Assembly: GCA_015179025.1 (NCBI GenBank)
Contig: WHUX01000047.1
Span: forward strand, 248,001 to 312,000
Source of the DNA: Terfezia claveryi
Taxonomy: Eukaryota > Ascomycota > Pezizomycetes > Pezizales > Pezizaceae
Reading direction: 5' to 3'
DNA length: 64,000 nucleotides
The first letter of the stretch is position 1. Each line of letters opens with the position of its first letter. This document shows, piece by piece, positions 35,130 through 47,277 of the stretch. The position numbers were made by a program, and so were the translations under genes. The notes under the pieces are model-generated. The model had not been told where the DNA came from. It did no database searches and saw only the letters and a program-made list of their open reading frames with translations.

Positions 35130-36530
35130 AGAAATTTGGAAGATCTACAGAGGTATATATAGAAACAATACAAAAGCGCAAATGCAGGCCCGCTAGTAAC
35201 TAAGGAGCTTTTGAAGAGTTAAGCATCAGGAAGTCTGGGTCATCGTGAGAGGGAGTGTACTCCATGACTCAGTGAAAAGTTTGAATTTCCCCATTGCTCC
35301 TCAGTCCAATTTGTTCTTTTAACAGCCCATCCAAGCTGAGGAGCTACATCTGCTGCTATTCACTTATACCTCTTCAACAACCCACTTCCAATATCTTTAA
35401 CTTTAAGATATCGACCTACAGTACCCCGTACAAGGGTGGACTTCTACTAGCCCTTCTACTACTTTTGATGTAAGTCGTTTTTTTTTTTCATTGAGCGTTT
35501 TGTTAAATGATCTTGATAATTTTTTAAATCTCCAATGACTTCTTTAATTTTAAGGGCCCGATCAATGCATGGAGCATTGTCCAGATTTTCACCATTTTCT
35601 GCGTACCTACCACTTTTAAAAAAAGTTCGAATTGCCAACTCATTCCGCCCTAGACGACGCCAAATCTCTTTTTTTTTGGATACACCTTCCTCATGCCATC
35701 CAACAATTCGCCGCGCACTTAGTTCTCCCTTTCCCTTCAGATAAGTGGTGCCACTTTCTCTTGTATTTGTTTGTGCCGATATTGTTGTGTCCTAATTGAA
35801 GCACTCACCCAGCTGGAACATATACGTGGGTAGAGTCTACAATTTGTTACAACGGGGAAGAATTGGTGGAAGCAGCTACTAGTGTTTCTAATCCAACCTT
35901 CAATATACGATAACTCTCCTATCTACAATTCTGGTCAGGCTCTAATTTGGTTGTAAGAGGCAGGATAGGATCATCTAGCCTGCCTTCCAAATCTTATTCC
36001 TATTAAACATGTCTTATTCCTATCAAACATGTTTGGAAAAGGATTATACAAAAAGTTTCCTAACGTTTGCTTTCATTCCCGGTGGTCCATAGGCTGTTAA
36101 AAAGAGAATAGCTGAATGTTTTGAAGAAGCATGGAATGAAATTCCCACTAGTTGCTTGCTAGACTCTCTTACCGGATCTATGCCTCGAACGGTCATTAAA
36201 GCTGAGGGATGGTACACCAAATATTAATGAGTTTCTATCTTGTGCATAGACATAGTCAGGCTATGTATATCGTGATACATACATATCACTGGCATCCAAT
36301 CGCTACATAAAAATGGGGTCGCGGATTCTTTTACCCACAAACTATATATATACTCCCATATCTTCTTCCTACAGGTATCAATGTGCCACGCCTCGTATGT
36401 ATTCTATCATGATCATCAATACCATGGGGCGTTAATATTCTATTTGCAGAAGGGTCAGTGGATATGGATTTAGTGAACGTAAGCCAATTAGTGATTGATG
36501 TCATATGTTCCCGACTGTATACGTATAGGC
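35130..36530. other. Intergenic; nothing recognised
   Basis: AT-rich sequence, no supported gene or repeat. Confidence 0.4.
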
Positions 36531-36850
36531 GTAGGGGTCCGGGAAGGCGATGAGGCTCATGGGAGCAAGCTGACCAGATGGCACGGAAGATGCGGAAGAT
36601 TAAGGAAGAGCATAAGGAAGTGATGGTGGACCTGGTTGAAACTTTCTTCTCAAATCTTAATCTCACTTAAGGGCCACGGCGGAGGTCACAGTTGAATGGT
36701 ACATGAATATTTGCGGTATCCTGTGTTATTTCTTAGGCTCGGGAGGCTGGACCCGCTCCTTCTTCCGAAAGCATAAGTTGAACCTTTAAAGGGGAGAACT
36801 TTGGGACCCTCATGACCTTAGGTCGCTCGCGGGTATAGAATATTGAGAAG
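36531..36850 (+). mobile_element. LINE 3' end relic, second copy
   Basis: Bases 36600-36665 encode VDLVETFFSNL in frame, matching IDLVETFFSNLD near 6758 in the first relic. CTCGGGAGGCTGG and the ACCTTAGG-type 3' UTR words also recur. Only the last few hundred bases of the element remain, with many transitions relative to the first copy. Confidence 0.6.
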
Positions 36851-37352
36851 TAAGCAAAACTAATTCCAGCTCCACAGTTTTACTCTGTACTGAGGCCTTG
36901 ATCATGGTTGTATGCTATTATATGACTGTAAATTCAAACATACGGTACTTTATTCAGTACTTGAGTTGATTTCCCTAACACACCTGCAAGTTGTCTCGGC
37001 CATTTAACAAATCAATTGGATACTATGTTATATGTAATTACCCTGATGTTGCTGAAGAGCTTGCCATATTCAACTACCAGGCCCATGGCCATACCTATTT
37101 ATCGTATCACAAATTTTACAACCTTGCGGGCCATAACTTCGGGTAGTAACTTATCTTGTCAATAGGAAGTTGTGACGTTGGTCATCCAGGTCGGATGTTT
37201 CCATTGCCGGTGATTTTTTGGCCACAACACATGAATTAATAACTACTTGCGATAACAATTACTAGCTCAGAACAAAAGAAAACAACCGAGTCAACCGTTC
37301 GGCCTACTATTTTATAGGCTCAAGTAATTACCAAGTTTCCACTCCCTTTCTA

Positions 37353-38228
37353 ATGGACTCTCCATCGTCTAGTGAGCAGGTGCCGGCTCCCCTACAACTT
37401 GAACCTGTCATAGCGGATAAATCCATCCTTAAGAAATTGAAACTTCCCCTTCCTAAATACCATGTAGATGACCTTACTGGTAAGGATATCGCCCAGCTTC
37501 TCCTTTATAATCACCAGCCTTTAAGCAAAATAGCAATTTACACCTATGAATTCCATCTAGCACTAAAGATGCTAATAGACAGAGAAACTAACAAAGCCCC
37601 AGCTTCAATTGTTGCAATGTTCAAAGCAAGGCGCTCCGGCCTAATCTCGCCCATCGTCAGACAATTAAAAATAAAGCATGAGGACTTCACGGGCGTTCTC
37701 TCGGGGAAAAGGTTGAAAATCAGGGAAGCTCACCTTCGCTCTCAACTTCAACATGCCCCACATGAATTAGACCAGGAACAGTACGCTCAAGCTATTGCCG
37801 CCTTGCAAAAAGCGCTTGGGAATCCAGATTCAATTACACCGAGAAATCAGAAACCCTTCAAAGCTTCATTGGAGAGGGTATTGGCCCGTGAGCGGCGGAG
37901 CTCCAGATTTAGTCAGGCAAGACTAGAGACTCCGGGATCATCAACCTTCTCAGACCCCCGAAAGCGGAGCAATGCAGTAGCTACCGCTGCTAACGAGAGC
38001 CCACGTACAGCAAAACGCAGCAAAACAATTGCCAGGAATGCCATGGAGGAGTTGGAGATAGAGCTTTTTGGGTCTCTTGACACTGATTCATCTGACAAAG
38101 GCGAGGATGAGGATGAGGGTGAGCGCGATAATAAACCAATTGTGGAGCCAATCGTGGAACACCAACCCCGCCCCTTAATCTGGTTGCCACCCATTACTTA
38201 CGGAAACATCAGTGCTCTCCTCGACTAA
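37353..38228 (+). CDS. Hypothetical protein with basic patch and acidic C-terminus
   Basis: A single-exon frame of 291 codons begins at an ATG in good context after a pyrimidine-rich leader. The N-terminal half is helical (DLTGKDIAQLLLYNH, SKIAIYTYEFHLALKMLI). The middle has basic clusters that could act as nuclear localisation signals (RKRSNAV, AKRSKTIARN), followed by an acidic run (SSDKGEDEDEGERD) and a Pro-rich end. No known domain is recognised. There are no stops or shifts. It is flanked by a LINE relic and a pogo deletion derivative, so it could be element-associated, but nothing shows this directly. Confidence 0.5.
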   Translation: MDSPSSSEQVPAPLQLEPVIADKSILKKLKLPLPKYHVDDLTGKDIAQLLLYNHQPLSKIAIYTYEFHLALKMLIDRETNKAPASIVAMFKARRSGLISPIVRQLKIKHEDFTGVLSGKRLKIREAHLRSQLQHAPHELDQEQYAQAIAALQKALGNPDSITPRNQKPFKASLERVLARERRSSRFSQARLETPGSSTFSDPRKRSNAVATAANESPRTAKRSKTIARNAMEELEIELFGSLDTDSSDKGEDEDEGERDNKPIVEPIVEHQPRPLIWLPPITYGNISALLD

Positions 38229-38387
38229 TTAAGAAACCGTTGGAAAAAGATATATATTTGATTGTAGTCATAGTCGTTGAATTAAATGATGCCTCTCCCA
38301 TAACATGTTGACCTTCAACTCTGATTTCTGCCTTGAACACAATAACCTCAATTACTGGTATATCAATACCACCAGAGAGACCAGATA

Positions 38388-39022
38388 CCGTAGAATTCGT
38401 CCGATAAGATAGTAATATTGTTTAAGACAGTAGTCATGAATAGGACGGTGGCACAACTCGGCTGCAAAAGACATTGTAGGGGTACCGCCAGTAAGACAGT
38501 GTGAGGTTGCTAGAAGGTACGGAATACAGCGAAATATACTGCTTCTGAACGCCGGATCCTTATTACTCAATGGGCTGGCGAAGCTTGGGAACTACTATCT
38601 AATGGACTGAAGGAGTCTATTGTTCGATCGTTCCGGAAATGTGGCATAACCATTGCGCTTGATGGCAGCGAGGATTATGATATCAACATCAGAGGATTGG
38701 AGGGCTATACTGTTGGCGCTCAGATTTCAGAAAGTGAAGACTCGGATACAAAGCTCAGATTCTGATGATGAGTACGAGCCTGAGCCCAATTCTGGAGAGG
38801 AAGACGCGGTGGGCAATGAGGTTGAAGCATAATGGCTGAGGGATAGCTAGACACATAGCGCTCGCTAAATAGTATCATACAGTAACCTTATTTAAGACAG
38901 TAACTGTGTTCAAGACAGTAACTGTGTTCAAGACAGTAATCGTGAATAGGACGGTGAGGATGCTACAGGCAAAACCAACGTACTGTGTTTAAGACTGCAG
39001 GCTTATCGGACGAATTCTACGG
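38388..39022 (+). mobile_element. Deleted pogo-like transposon with 21-bp TIRs
   Basis: Perfect 21-bp terminal inverted repeats (left CCGTAGAATTCGTCCGATAA..., 38388-38408; right 39002-39022) are flanked by TA on both sides, as expected for Tc1/mariner/pogo insertion. Inside, the plus strand encodes a transposase C-terminus (ITQWAGEAWELLS, ESIVRSFRKCGI, ALDGSEDYD), then an acidic tail one frame off. The word AAGACAGTA is repeated near both ends. The N-terminal and catalytic parts are gone, so the copy cannot move on its own. Confidence 0.8.
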
Positions 39023-39399
39023 TATTGCACTAATAGGGGGGTGCTACTTATCATTCATCACAACCTTCATGTTAACCTTCTACAATGGTCGAGCAAGCCC
39101 TAAAAAGAAGGAATCTCTTACAAACTCCCTTAGCGAAGAAAATAAGATCAAAAGCTTAGAAGTACTGCAATTTCTACTGCTTCCAAAAAGCCATTATCGA
39201 AGTTCTTCCCCTACATGTATCCTACAACTATAAGATAATGAAGAAAGAAGGTTTTATATCCCTATTCGGCACCTTATAGGGCCAAAACGAACCTCAAGCC
39301 CCGAAAGAGGGGTAGATGAGAACCTCTCTAAGGGTTTTATGAGAGCTTCCTCCTCCCCTGCCAGTGCACCGATCTTGTTTGTCAAAGAAAAAGATGCAT

Positions 39400-40128
39400 C
39401 CCTTAGATCAACTCCTCCAGACCAGCTTGGAGTTTCTTATAACTAGAGGCTTCTTATAACGAGATATATGCACAAAAAAAATAATGAAAGGTCCGTCCAC
39501 GCAAGGCCTGAAAAACCCCGTGATGCTTGTTTGATGTCGTGTCCTACGAGCCATCCCTTGCAGCGTCTCAATATCCCGCTTTTCTCGATATAAAGCAGCA
39601 TCTAGCTGCTCACCTTTTTTTTTTTGCAAATTAAATTAGTGGGGGTTCTGAAGACAAAAGAGACGCATGGCTTCAAGGCCTTCAAGAGCAGTTTCATAAG
39701 AATAACAGGTATATACATCAGGAATTTCATCCCGGATCAGAATCTGAATTCATGCGAACGGAGCAGGCTCCATTGGTATCTAAAATACACTGCTCCTCCT
39801 TCTCTGCAGAATTCTCAAACATCTTCACATCAATAGAATTTATAAAATCAGGAAGGCTAGCCCGCAGGAAAAACCAGGATGAGCAACACGAATGCAATTG
39901 TAAGTCTCCATGACACTTGTATCACTTAGGTAATAATTGATCTAGTACATGCATTTATAGATGAGTAGGATAAGACTTTGTTTCACCAACCGCAACCTCG
40001 ATATAAGAAACTGTATGTATTGCTTAAGAAATCTGCTAATAGCGAGAGTTTCTTTATTTTCTATACAAATTCTGGCTGTTTCTTATATCGGGGGGTTTCT
40101 TATAACGAGACTTCACTGTACACCTATG
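39400..40128. mobile_element. Mariner/pogo-type terminal relic
   Basis: Read on the minus strand from 40128, the sequence begins TACAGTGAAGTCTCGTTATA and then has repeated TTATAAGAAAC-like words, the style of fungal pogo/mariner termini. A related TTTCTTATAA...TTATAACGAG block lies at 39432-39465. The left end was not located and no transposase is visible. Confidence 0.4.
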
Positions 40129-40218
40129 TTCTTATTGTGGATTTACTGTATGTTAATAACGGGAAATGCGTGTATTGAAGATCTACAGTAGTCTGCCCTG
40201 TCTGGCTTACGATCAATG

Positions 40219-43200
40219 TTATATATTTGCACCTCGTTCCAGCAGCAATAACACCACATGCTCGTTATCCCAGGCCCGAGATTTAGCTACAGCTAGTGCA
40301 GTCCCGTATTCACCCTCAAACTCAAGATTAACATTCGCCCCTATATCCAACAATAGTAGTACCACCTCTGCATTGCCCATCAATGCAGCCACAGCCAGTG
40401 CAGTCCCATACGTGCCCCCAATAGCATTGATGTCCGCACCTCGATCTAGGAGCAGCATTATCATCTCCACGTTTCCCTGGCCCACAGCGACACCCAATGC
40501 AGTCCCGTATTCACCCCCAATAATATTGATGCCCGCACCTAGAACCAACAGCAGCGATACGATCTCCTCGTTACCGTTCAATATAGCCACACCCAGTGCA
40601 GTCCCATACGTGCCCCCAACAGCGTTGATGTCCGCACCTCGATCTAGGAGCAGCATTATCATCTCCACGTTTCCCTGCCACACAGCGACACCCAATGCAG
40701 TCCCATATTCACCCCCAACAACATTGATATCCGCACCTAGTACCAACAGGAGCGATACTATCACCTCGTTGCCCTGCGATGCAGCCACACCCAGTGCTGT
40801 CCCATACGTGCCTCCAACAGCGTTGATGTCCGCACCTCGATTCAGGAACAGCAATATCACGTCCTCGTGACCGTTCCATACAGCGACACCCAGCGCAGTC
40901 CCATATTCACCCCCAATAACATTAATGTCCGCACCTCGATCCAGGAGCAGTGATATCATCTTCACGTGGTTTTTCCATACGGCGACACCCAGTGTAGTCC
41001 CGTATTCACCTCCAATAACATTGATGCCCGCACCTTGGGCCAACAGCAGCGATGCCAACTCCTCATTGCCCTTCAATGCAGCCACGCTCAGCGCAGTCCC
41101 ATATGTGCCACCAACAGCATCGATATCCGCACCTCGATCCAAGAGCAGCAATATCACATCCGCGTGACCCTTCCATACAGCGATTCCAAGCGCAGTTCCA
41201 TATTCACCCCCAATAACATTAATGTCCGCACCTCGATCCAGGAGCAGTGATATTATCTTCACGTGGTTATTCCATACAGCGACGCCTAATGCAGTTCCAT
41301 ATTTACCCGAGATACCAAGATTCACTTTCGCACCCCGATCCAGGAGCAGTGATACCACCTCCATTTTGCTCCACCGTACCGCAACACCCAGTGCGGTCCC
41401 ATATGCACCTCCAAAGGTCAGATTGACTGCCGCACCAAGATCCAAAAGTAGTGATACCACCTCCACTTTTCTGTATCGTACAGCAACACCCAGTGCAGTC
41501 CCACATTCACCCCCAAAGATCATATTCACTTCCGCACCTTGATATAGGAGCAGTGAAACCATCTTTAGTGTACTCCATCGCACAGCAACACCCAGTGCAG
41601 TCCCATATTCACCTCCAAAGCTCAGATTGACTGCCGCACCTCGATCCAAAAGTAGTGATACCACCTCCACTTTGCTGCATCGTACAGCAATACCCAGTGC
41701 AGTCCCATATTTACCCCCAAACTTCAGATTGGCTTCTGCACCTCGATTCAGGAACAGGGATACCATCTCCATGTCGCTCCGCCATGTAGCAATACCCAGA
41801 GGAGTCCCATACATACCGCCAACAACATTGATGTCCGCGCCTCGATCCAGCAGGAGTGATATAACCGCCACGTTGCCCATCCATGTAGCAAGACTGAGTG
41901 CGGTCCTGTAATCATTACCAAGTCTAAGTTCGGTGCAGACACCGTGATCCAGCAGTAGTGATATTAGGTCTAAGTCGCCCTCCTGAACAGCAGCACCTAG
42001 GATCCTCCCTTGCGTACCACGGTCATTAATGTCCAGCCCGGAGTTCAGCAACAGGGACATCTTGATCTCCTGGAGATTGTTCAAATCCACCATCCCGGAT
42101 ACCTCATGACTAGCTCCTACAGAAGGTTCATCGTAAATTAATGAATATATTTCTCGAGCCCCGTATTTTTCGCTCATCTGCTTTGGTGTTAACTTGTGGA
42201 TATCTTCTAGAACTCCTTGCCAATTACCGCCAGCTGTAGAATGTGGAAACCAGGATCCCAATAGGCTGTCTTGAGCTGCTGCTTGCGAGTCAAACGATCC
42301 TAGCGGCACCCACATGCGCGCCCCCCCAATCTTTTGGTATGATACATGATCCCACTCCGAGCTAGCCACGATCAATGGTTTACAAACTAGGAAATTGATT
42401 TCTTGCCCAGCATTGACTGTATGTCCAGCCCGGTTAGAATAGCTGTTCGCAAGGTAAATATAATCCCATGGAGTTTTAGGACTATCCGGGATGTTGAGGC
42501 AGATCTGGGGAACAAGGTAGTGTTTTTCGACCAGGGAGGGGGTAAAGTTGACTCGAAGATCGTATTTATCCGGGGCCTTCTGGGTCTCTTGCAGCTCTGC
42601 TGGAGTCCATTGGTCTGTTGATACTTGGGTGAAAGTCGAGATCCAACAGGGTAATGCAACCGGTGCAACCAATGCTGGCCCTCCCCGTGTGAGTAGAGTG
42701 TTCCCAAAGTTCATTGAATGACTTTCTGCATAACTATCTCCCCGCTCCGGAATATGTAGTACTGCATCCCACGATGGGTATAGCTGACCCTGCCGCTCTA
42801 CCTGTTGCCAAAGAGCCATAGACAAAGCGAATCTCCATGGGTTTGCGAGCGCATTTATAAGTCGATACCAGGCTTCTTCCGCAGTTTCGTACGGCTTATA
42901 TACAGGCAACGCTGGTAGTGCCTTTTCGCTGAAGAAATGAAGGAGGCCAGCTATCTTGTCTACTTCGTTAGAGCAAGAGCGTTGACTGATGCGGCCGATC
43001 AAGTCCCGGCAGCTTGAGCTATCTTGAATTGTGCTATTGATATCGGGTAGTGCCCTCGCAATTGTCAACTAAACACAGGTCTTTAGCATCCGCTGCAATA
43101 TTCCAGGCCAGGTAATGGGAAACCAACTCTCTCAACCAATGCCTGCTGTAGCGCCCCATCAATCTCACGACTATTCAATACCTCGCCACTGACGCCCATG

Positions 43201-44396
43201 AGCAATGGCTTAAGCCCCGCTGGGCTTACAACCCATTCCTGTAATGTCCATGCTCGTCGCGTCCAGTGATTTGAGTCTCTCCAGACTTTCTCATCCCCGC
43301 TGCATGGTTTTCCGATCCCATTCAAATAGACATATACTTGGTTAGCCTGTCGATATATACCGCCAATGGTGGGTACGTCTGTCTTCCACTCAAACAACCT
43401 TTTGCGCTCTTGTGCCTTATAATTCTGCTGAGTCAAGCCCGGCACCCAAGTTAACAACCTCCCTGCATTGTCGTACCAAGCTTGTCGAAGGCACAAGATA
43501 TCTAGCCAGCAATAGTCAAAGCGATATTGCGTTGGTATAAACCGAGTGGTCTGCTGGATGCGTTTCCCATGTAAGGAAAGCAGCTCATCTCGAATTGTTT
43601 CCAATGTAACCCCAGCGGGCAGAGGGATAGGCCATTGCTGCGCATTTACTGGGGAGATTTTCATTTGTAGGTCCGATGCCCAACTGTGGGAAATCGCTAC
43701 GTAACCCAGGCCAAGGGAGTCACGGAGGCTGTTAGCAAGTGATTGGGGAATAAAGCTAGAACTAGTGAGTTGTGTGACCCCACGTGTCCGGCGTGTGTGC
43801 CACTCACTCGGGACAACCCGATTAGCCACCACATCCCAGAACCGTCTGGCGTTCCACCTCGCTAGGCGTATTATTGTTTCCCCGGAACCATCTACGGCTG
43901 TCTGTATCTGTGGCTCTTGGTACAGTGCGCCAGGGTTGGAAAAATTCGCCGTCGTAAGGCTACGATCACAATTTTGGAGGGTTGGTAGGCCTGCATAATG
44001 CACGATGAATGTGCGATGCATATCGTATAAGGTCTCGGGTGGTAACTGAATGAAACTGAATGCAGTCCGAAACCAGGCGTAGGCAATGCCGAAGTCGTGG
44101 GGACCGGAAATGAACTGTGCTAGACCTTCGCCCAAATTTCTCTCTTCCATCAGGAGCTCATAACCGGTGAGGGCATTGAGCTTAGTTAGCAGAGTGATTG
44201 GCGTATAGTTGATACATGGCTCATTAGCTTGTTCAGGCGTGAGTGTTGGGTTTAAGCACAGCTGAAGCTCCTGAATTCTCGTTCTAGGACCAATGTCGGC
44301 CTTGTTTCTGTTGCCTGACAGTTGATTGCATTTATATGAGCAGACAATTGGCACCAGATCATTATCAATCTCAAGGCTGGGATGATTGGCTTGCAT
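40219..44396 (-). CDS. HET-domain protein with about 19 ankyrin repeats
   Basis: Two exons (complement of 43128-44396 and 40219-43068) give 1372 residues. The 59-nt intron (43069-43127) starts GTTGGT, has TGCTAAAG as branch and ends TTTAG; removing it deletes the stops at 43083 and 43071 in phase. The HET domain (PF06985) lies at about 230-390: GYVAISHSW (231-239), YCWLDILCLRQ (295-305), TIGGIYRQANQVYVYL and RRAWTLQEW (380-388). A linker without recognised motifs follows, then from about 750 to the end roughly nineteen 34-residue ankyrin repeats (consensus YGTALGVAV...VSLLLDRGADIN). HET proteins take part in heterokaryon incompatibility and cell death; ankyrin arrays bind proteins. Repeats 9-11 and 12-14 look like a copied triplet. 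No decay is seen. The atypical donor is the weakest point of the model. Confidence 0.82.
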
Positions 44397-44399
44397 GGT

Positions 44400-45030
44400 G
44401 GATAGAGGATATGGTTTCTTGTGAGCAGAAGTATGCCGTTGGTTCCACGGGGAAAAGGCGTGAGTAGCCGCGCAGAAATCTAAATCAGATGTAGTTTGAA
44501 TAAGTATATAGATATATTACAATCCCCGCGACTACTTAACCTATGCTTATATGCTGTCAGCTGATGAGGCTGTCAATCGTTCAGATTTGCACTGCATAGC
44601 ATAGCGTTTACCTAGGCCTTGCATTATGCCTAATTTAAAAGGATCATCTGACGTGGAACCGAGTGCTGGTGTTTGAGGCTGAATCGTGATACCTACATAT
44701 GTTATCAGTTTGCGCTGTGTTAAGACACTTGCTCGTATAGCAAGATACATCAAGTTAATGCTACTTAGGTTAGCTGATCGGATCCACCTGTACCGTGAGT
44801 TATTCGGTAGCGCTATCACATACATAAGTATGCAATGGGACTCGTAGATCCGAGGACACATCGACAGGGGCCTGTCACCTTGCCTACAGAGGTACCTACA
44901 CTAACAGTAGTCTGGTTGCAGCAGGGGCTACCCTTGCAAGCCTATTACTGTAGTGAGCAGCCACCGTCTAGTGCACACACCACTTGTAGGCCCCCCCTGC
45001 AACATAAACACGTGATGTAATCGTCTCGTA
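44400..45030. other. Intergenic; foldback near 44919-45005
   Basis: GTTGCAGCAGGGGCTACC (44916 on) is imperfectly complementary to GGCCCCCCCTGCAAC, which ends near 45005. It follows a copy of TAGTCTGGTTG at 44908. No gene is supported. Confidence 0.45.
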
Positions 45031-45064
45031 AGTCTCGAGATGTCTCGTCTCGTGCCCAGGCCTA
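45031..45064. repeat. 34-bp repeat, inverted relative to 56704-56737
   Basis: AGTCTCGAGATGTCTCGTCT (first 20 bases) runs on to CCCAGGCCTA. Its perfect reverse complement lies at 56704-56737. Itself partly palindromic (CGAGATGTCTCG-like), it could be a terminal repeat of an 11.7-kb unit or a common dispersed repeat. Confidence 0.8.
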
Positions 45065-45189
45065 ATATCTAATATACATATACATATACATATACAAGTG
45101 CGGAAGCGGCCTTCGGCCGGTCAGCTTGTTGTAGGTGGTATTTCTTGGTTGTGGTGTGGCATTCTGGTTAGCTTGGCATTTAGACTATC

Positions 45190-45500
45190 TTCAACCTTCG
45201 ACGCAACCTTTAAACCGCTACATCTTAAACCGCTACATCTTAAACCGCTACATCACAGTACAGTACCCCTGTCGCTCTGCTGCCAGTGCCACTGCCTTCG
45301 TATCTACTTGCTATACCTCTGGACTGGGTGTTTCTGAGTTGGCTCGAAAGACGCCGGTCTATGTTTGTCATAGATATCCCTCTACTACTGCGATACTCCT
45401 CTACTACTGCGATACTCCTCTACTACTGCGATACTCGTCTACTACTACTCCTCTACTACTGCGATACTCCTCTACTACTGCGATACCCCCCAATACTGCG
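45190..45500 (+). repeat. Minisatellites: 15-bp and 19-bp tandem units
   Basis: CTTAAACCGCTACAT (15 bp) is repeated three times at about 45204-45253. A 19-bp unit (CTCTACTACTGCGATACTC and variants) is repeated five times at 45380-45490. Because 19 is not a multiple of three, the array stays open in all three plus frames, which explains the two overlapping low-complexity ORFs here. No gene is called from them. Confidence 0.8.
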
Positions 45501-45682
45501 ATTGGTACTTCGATACCGTTGTACTACTGTGGTACCCCTCTGCTACTGCTTTACAATACGATACCCTTTACTACTGCGATACCCTTTACCGTCTACTACT
45601 GCCATCTGCTGCGGTACCAACTGCGTTATCTTGGTACCCTTCTACTGCCAACCGATTTTAAGTTCCGAATTACATTTTCATT

Positions 45683-47277
45683 ATGTCGGTTAAGGAGGTT
45701 CCTGTGTTTCTAATATATTTTCAACATGATATTGAGACACAGGTAAGTTAATTGTGTCCTTGCTTTTGTGGTTTGAAATAAAATACTAAGTAAAGATAGA
45801 TATTGAATGTAGCAAAATCTTTGCAAGAGCCTTCTCAGGGGCTTTCTCAGGAGCCTTCTCGCCAACATGATATGTTTTCAACATTTGAAGATGCTGATAC
45901 ATTCTTGAGAAAGGCGATTGGGAGATTTTTGAAGGCTAATATTGCGCAACATGGATCCTTTCGAGAGCTAGTTATTCGGGAAGGATTACATGTGAAAGAT
46001 GGTGTGATACAATCTTTCTTTAAATTACTTTCTCAACTTCGACAAAAACGAAGAACGTTGCGCCGTAATCTTCTACATCAAACAGGACTTAGCCTAGGAT
46101 CACAGACTACAAATACTTCAATTCGTGTTATTTATGTATGGAAACTACATGAAACATATCCACCAATGGGGTATTGGGTTGCTGAAAGTCCTGAAATTTT
46201 TGAGGAATGGGAACAATATTTGAAGACATACAAACTTGCTGATCGGCAACATGCTAGGTAAGTACTTTCTTCACTTGCTATAATACTGTTATTAACAACT
46301 TTAGATTTCCTACTATGTGTCTCAACACTGCAAAACTGCAAGTTGATATTGCAGCAACAGAAAGTGTTATTATAAGAGATGCTGATAGTAATGATCTCAT
46401 GGGAGTTGTTATCAGAAACTTCAGTAATGATAGGGGTTTAGTAACATGGGCAACCGAAATTTTAGATCGCAGTACTGAAATTGCGAAATCTATTCGAGTA
46501 AGTGTAATTCCATTTAACTAGTTATTATACTAATTTTCTTTAATATTTTAGCTTGATGATCCGAGAAAAATTTGTTTGCAAGGCTGGAGTCCTGGTCAAC
46601 TTAGTAACCCTCGATTCGACTGGGTTAAAAATATGACGAAAGTTCTTGAAAATGATGAACTTATGGTCTATCATAATAATATTTCTGGAGTATTTGCAGT
46701 TGCTTGAAATCTTGCTTTACGGAAGTATCCTTGTGAAATCATAAATGATTTCGAAACATTTATGGCATTAAAAAATCCACCACAAATGCAATATGATACT
46801 ACTATACTAGGATTTACCATTGTTATTGATGGACAAAAACATACATTTCAACAACAGCCATTTGCACCTCCTTCAGGTCAATCGGCGAAGAATTACTGTC
46901 GATATATTCATAATGAATCTAATGGAACCAAATATATGGTTTTATGGATAACTGACCGCAAATGTAGTAAAGAAGAAAGTAGTAGAGGCAATTTCTTCTT
47001 TGCTGACTATGGTATCCATGTCCATATGACAGCAGATACTTCAATTGGATGGCAACCGAAACAGGCACATGGGACCTCGCTAATGGAAAAAGGATATGAA
47101 TTTGAGCAAGTCGGTCTTAGTATTGGAATCAGTAAACGATTAGGTACAATTTGGGAAAAGTACCAATCAGGATTGCATGAAAATGGTAATATGGTAGATA
47201 AAGTATGCAGAGAGTTTGAGGACCCAGAAGAAGAAAATATAAGTATGGAAGTAGAAGAAGGAGAAATTGCTAAATAA
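45683..47277 (+). pseudogene. Possible 2OG-Fe(II) dioxygenase-like gene, one nonsense codon
   Basis: Four exons (45683-45742, 45800-46257, 46305-46497, 46552-47277) join in frame to 479 codons. Donors are GTAAGT in all three introns (57, 47, 54 nt) and acceptors are ATAG or TTAG. One in-frame TGA lies at 46705-46707, otherwise the frame is intact. The C-terminal region has YIHNES (about residue 355) followed some 55 residues later by QAHGTSL, with GNFFFADYGI between and LSIGISKRLG after. A His-x-Glu...His pair inside an HGTSL context fits the double-stranded beta-helix fold of 2OG-Fe(II) dioxygenases, which include the fungal TET/JBP group. This is an inference from spacing, not proof. The gene is convergent with the Helitron helicase, 127 bp apart, with the same AT-rich composition, so it may be cargo or part of the element. 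Confidence 0.5.

Noticed and set aside
40166..41911. Plus-strand ORFs rich in SAPRSRSS-type peptides
   Set aside because: Antisense shadows of the ankyrin repeats of the HET gene.
45380..45490. CRISPR-like array
   Set aside because: The units are contiguous without unique spacers, and the genome is eukaryotic; it is a minisatellite.
45135..45713. Two overlapping low-complexity ORFs (192 and 135 codons)
   Set aside because: Both come from the 19-bp minisatellite, which is open in every forward frame; no independent coding signal.
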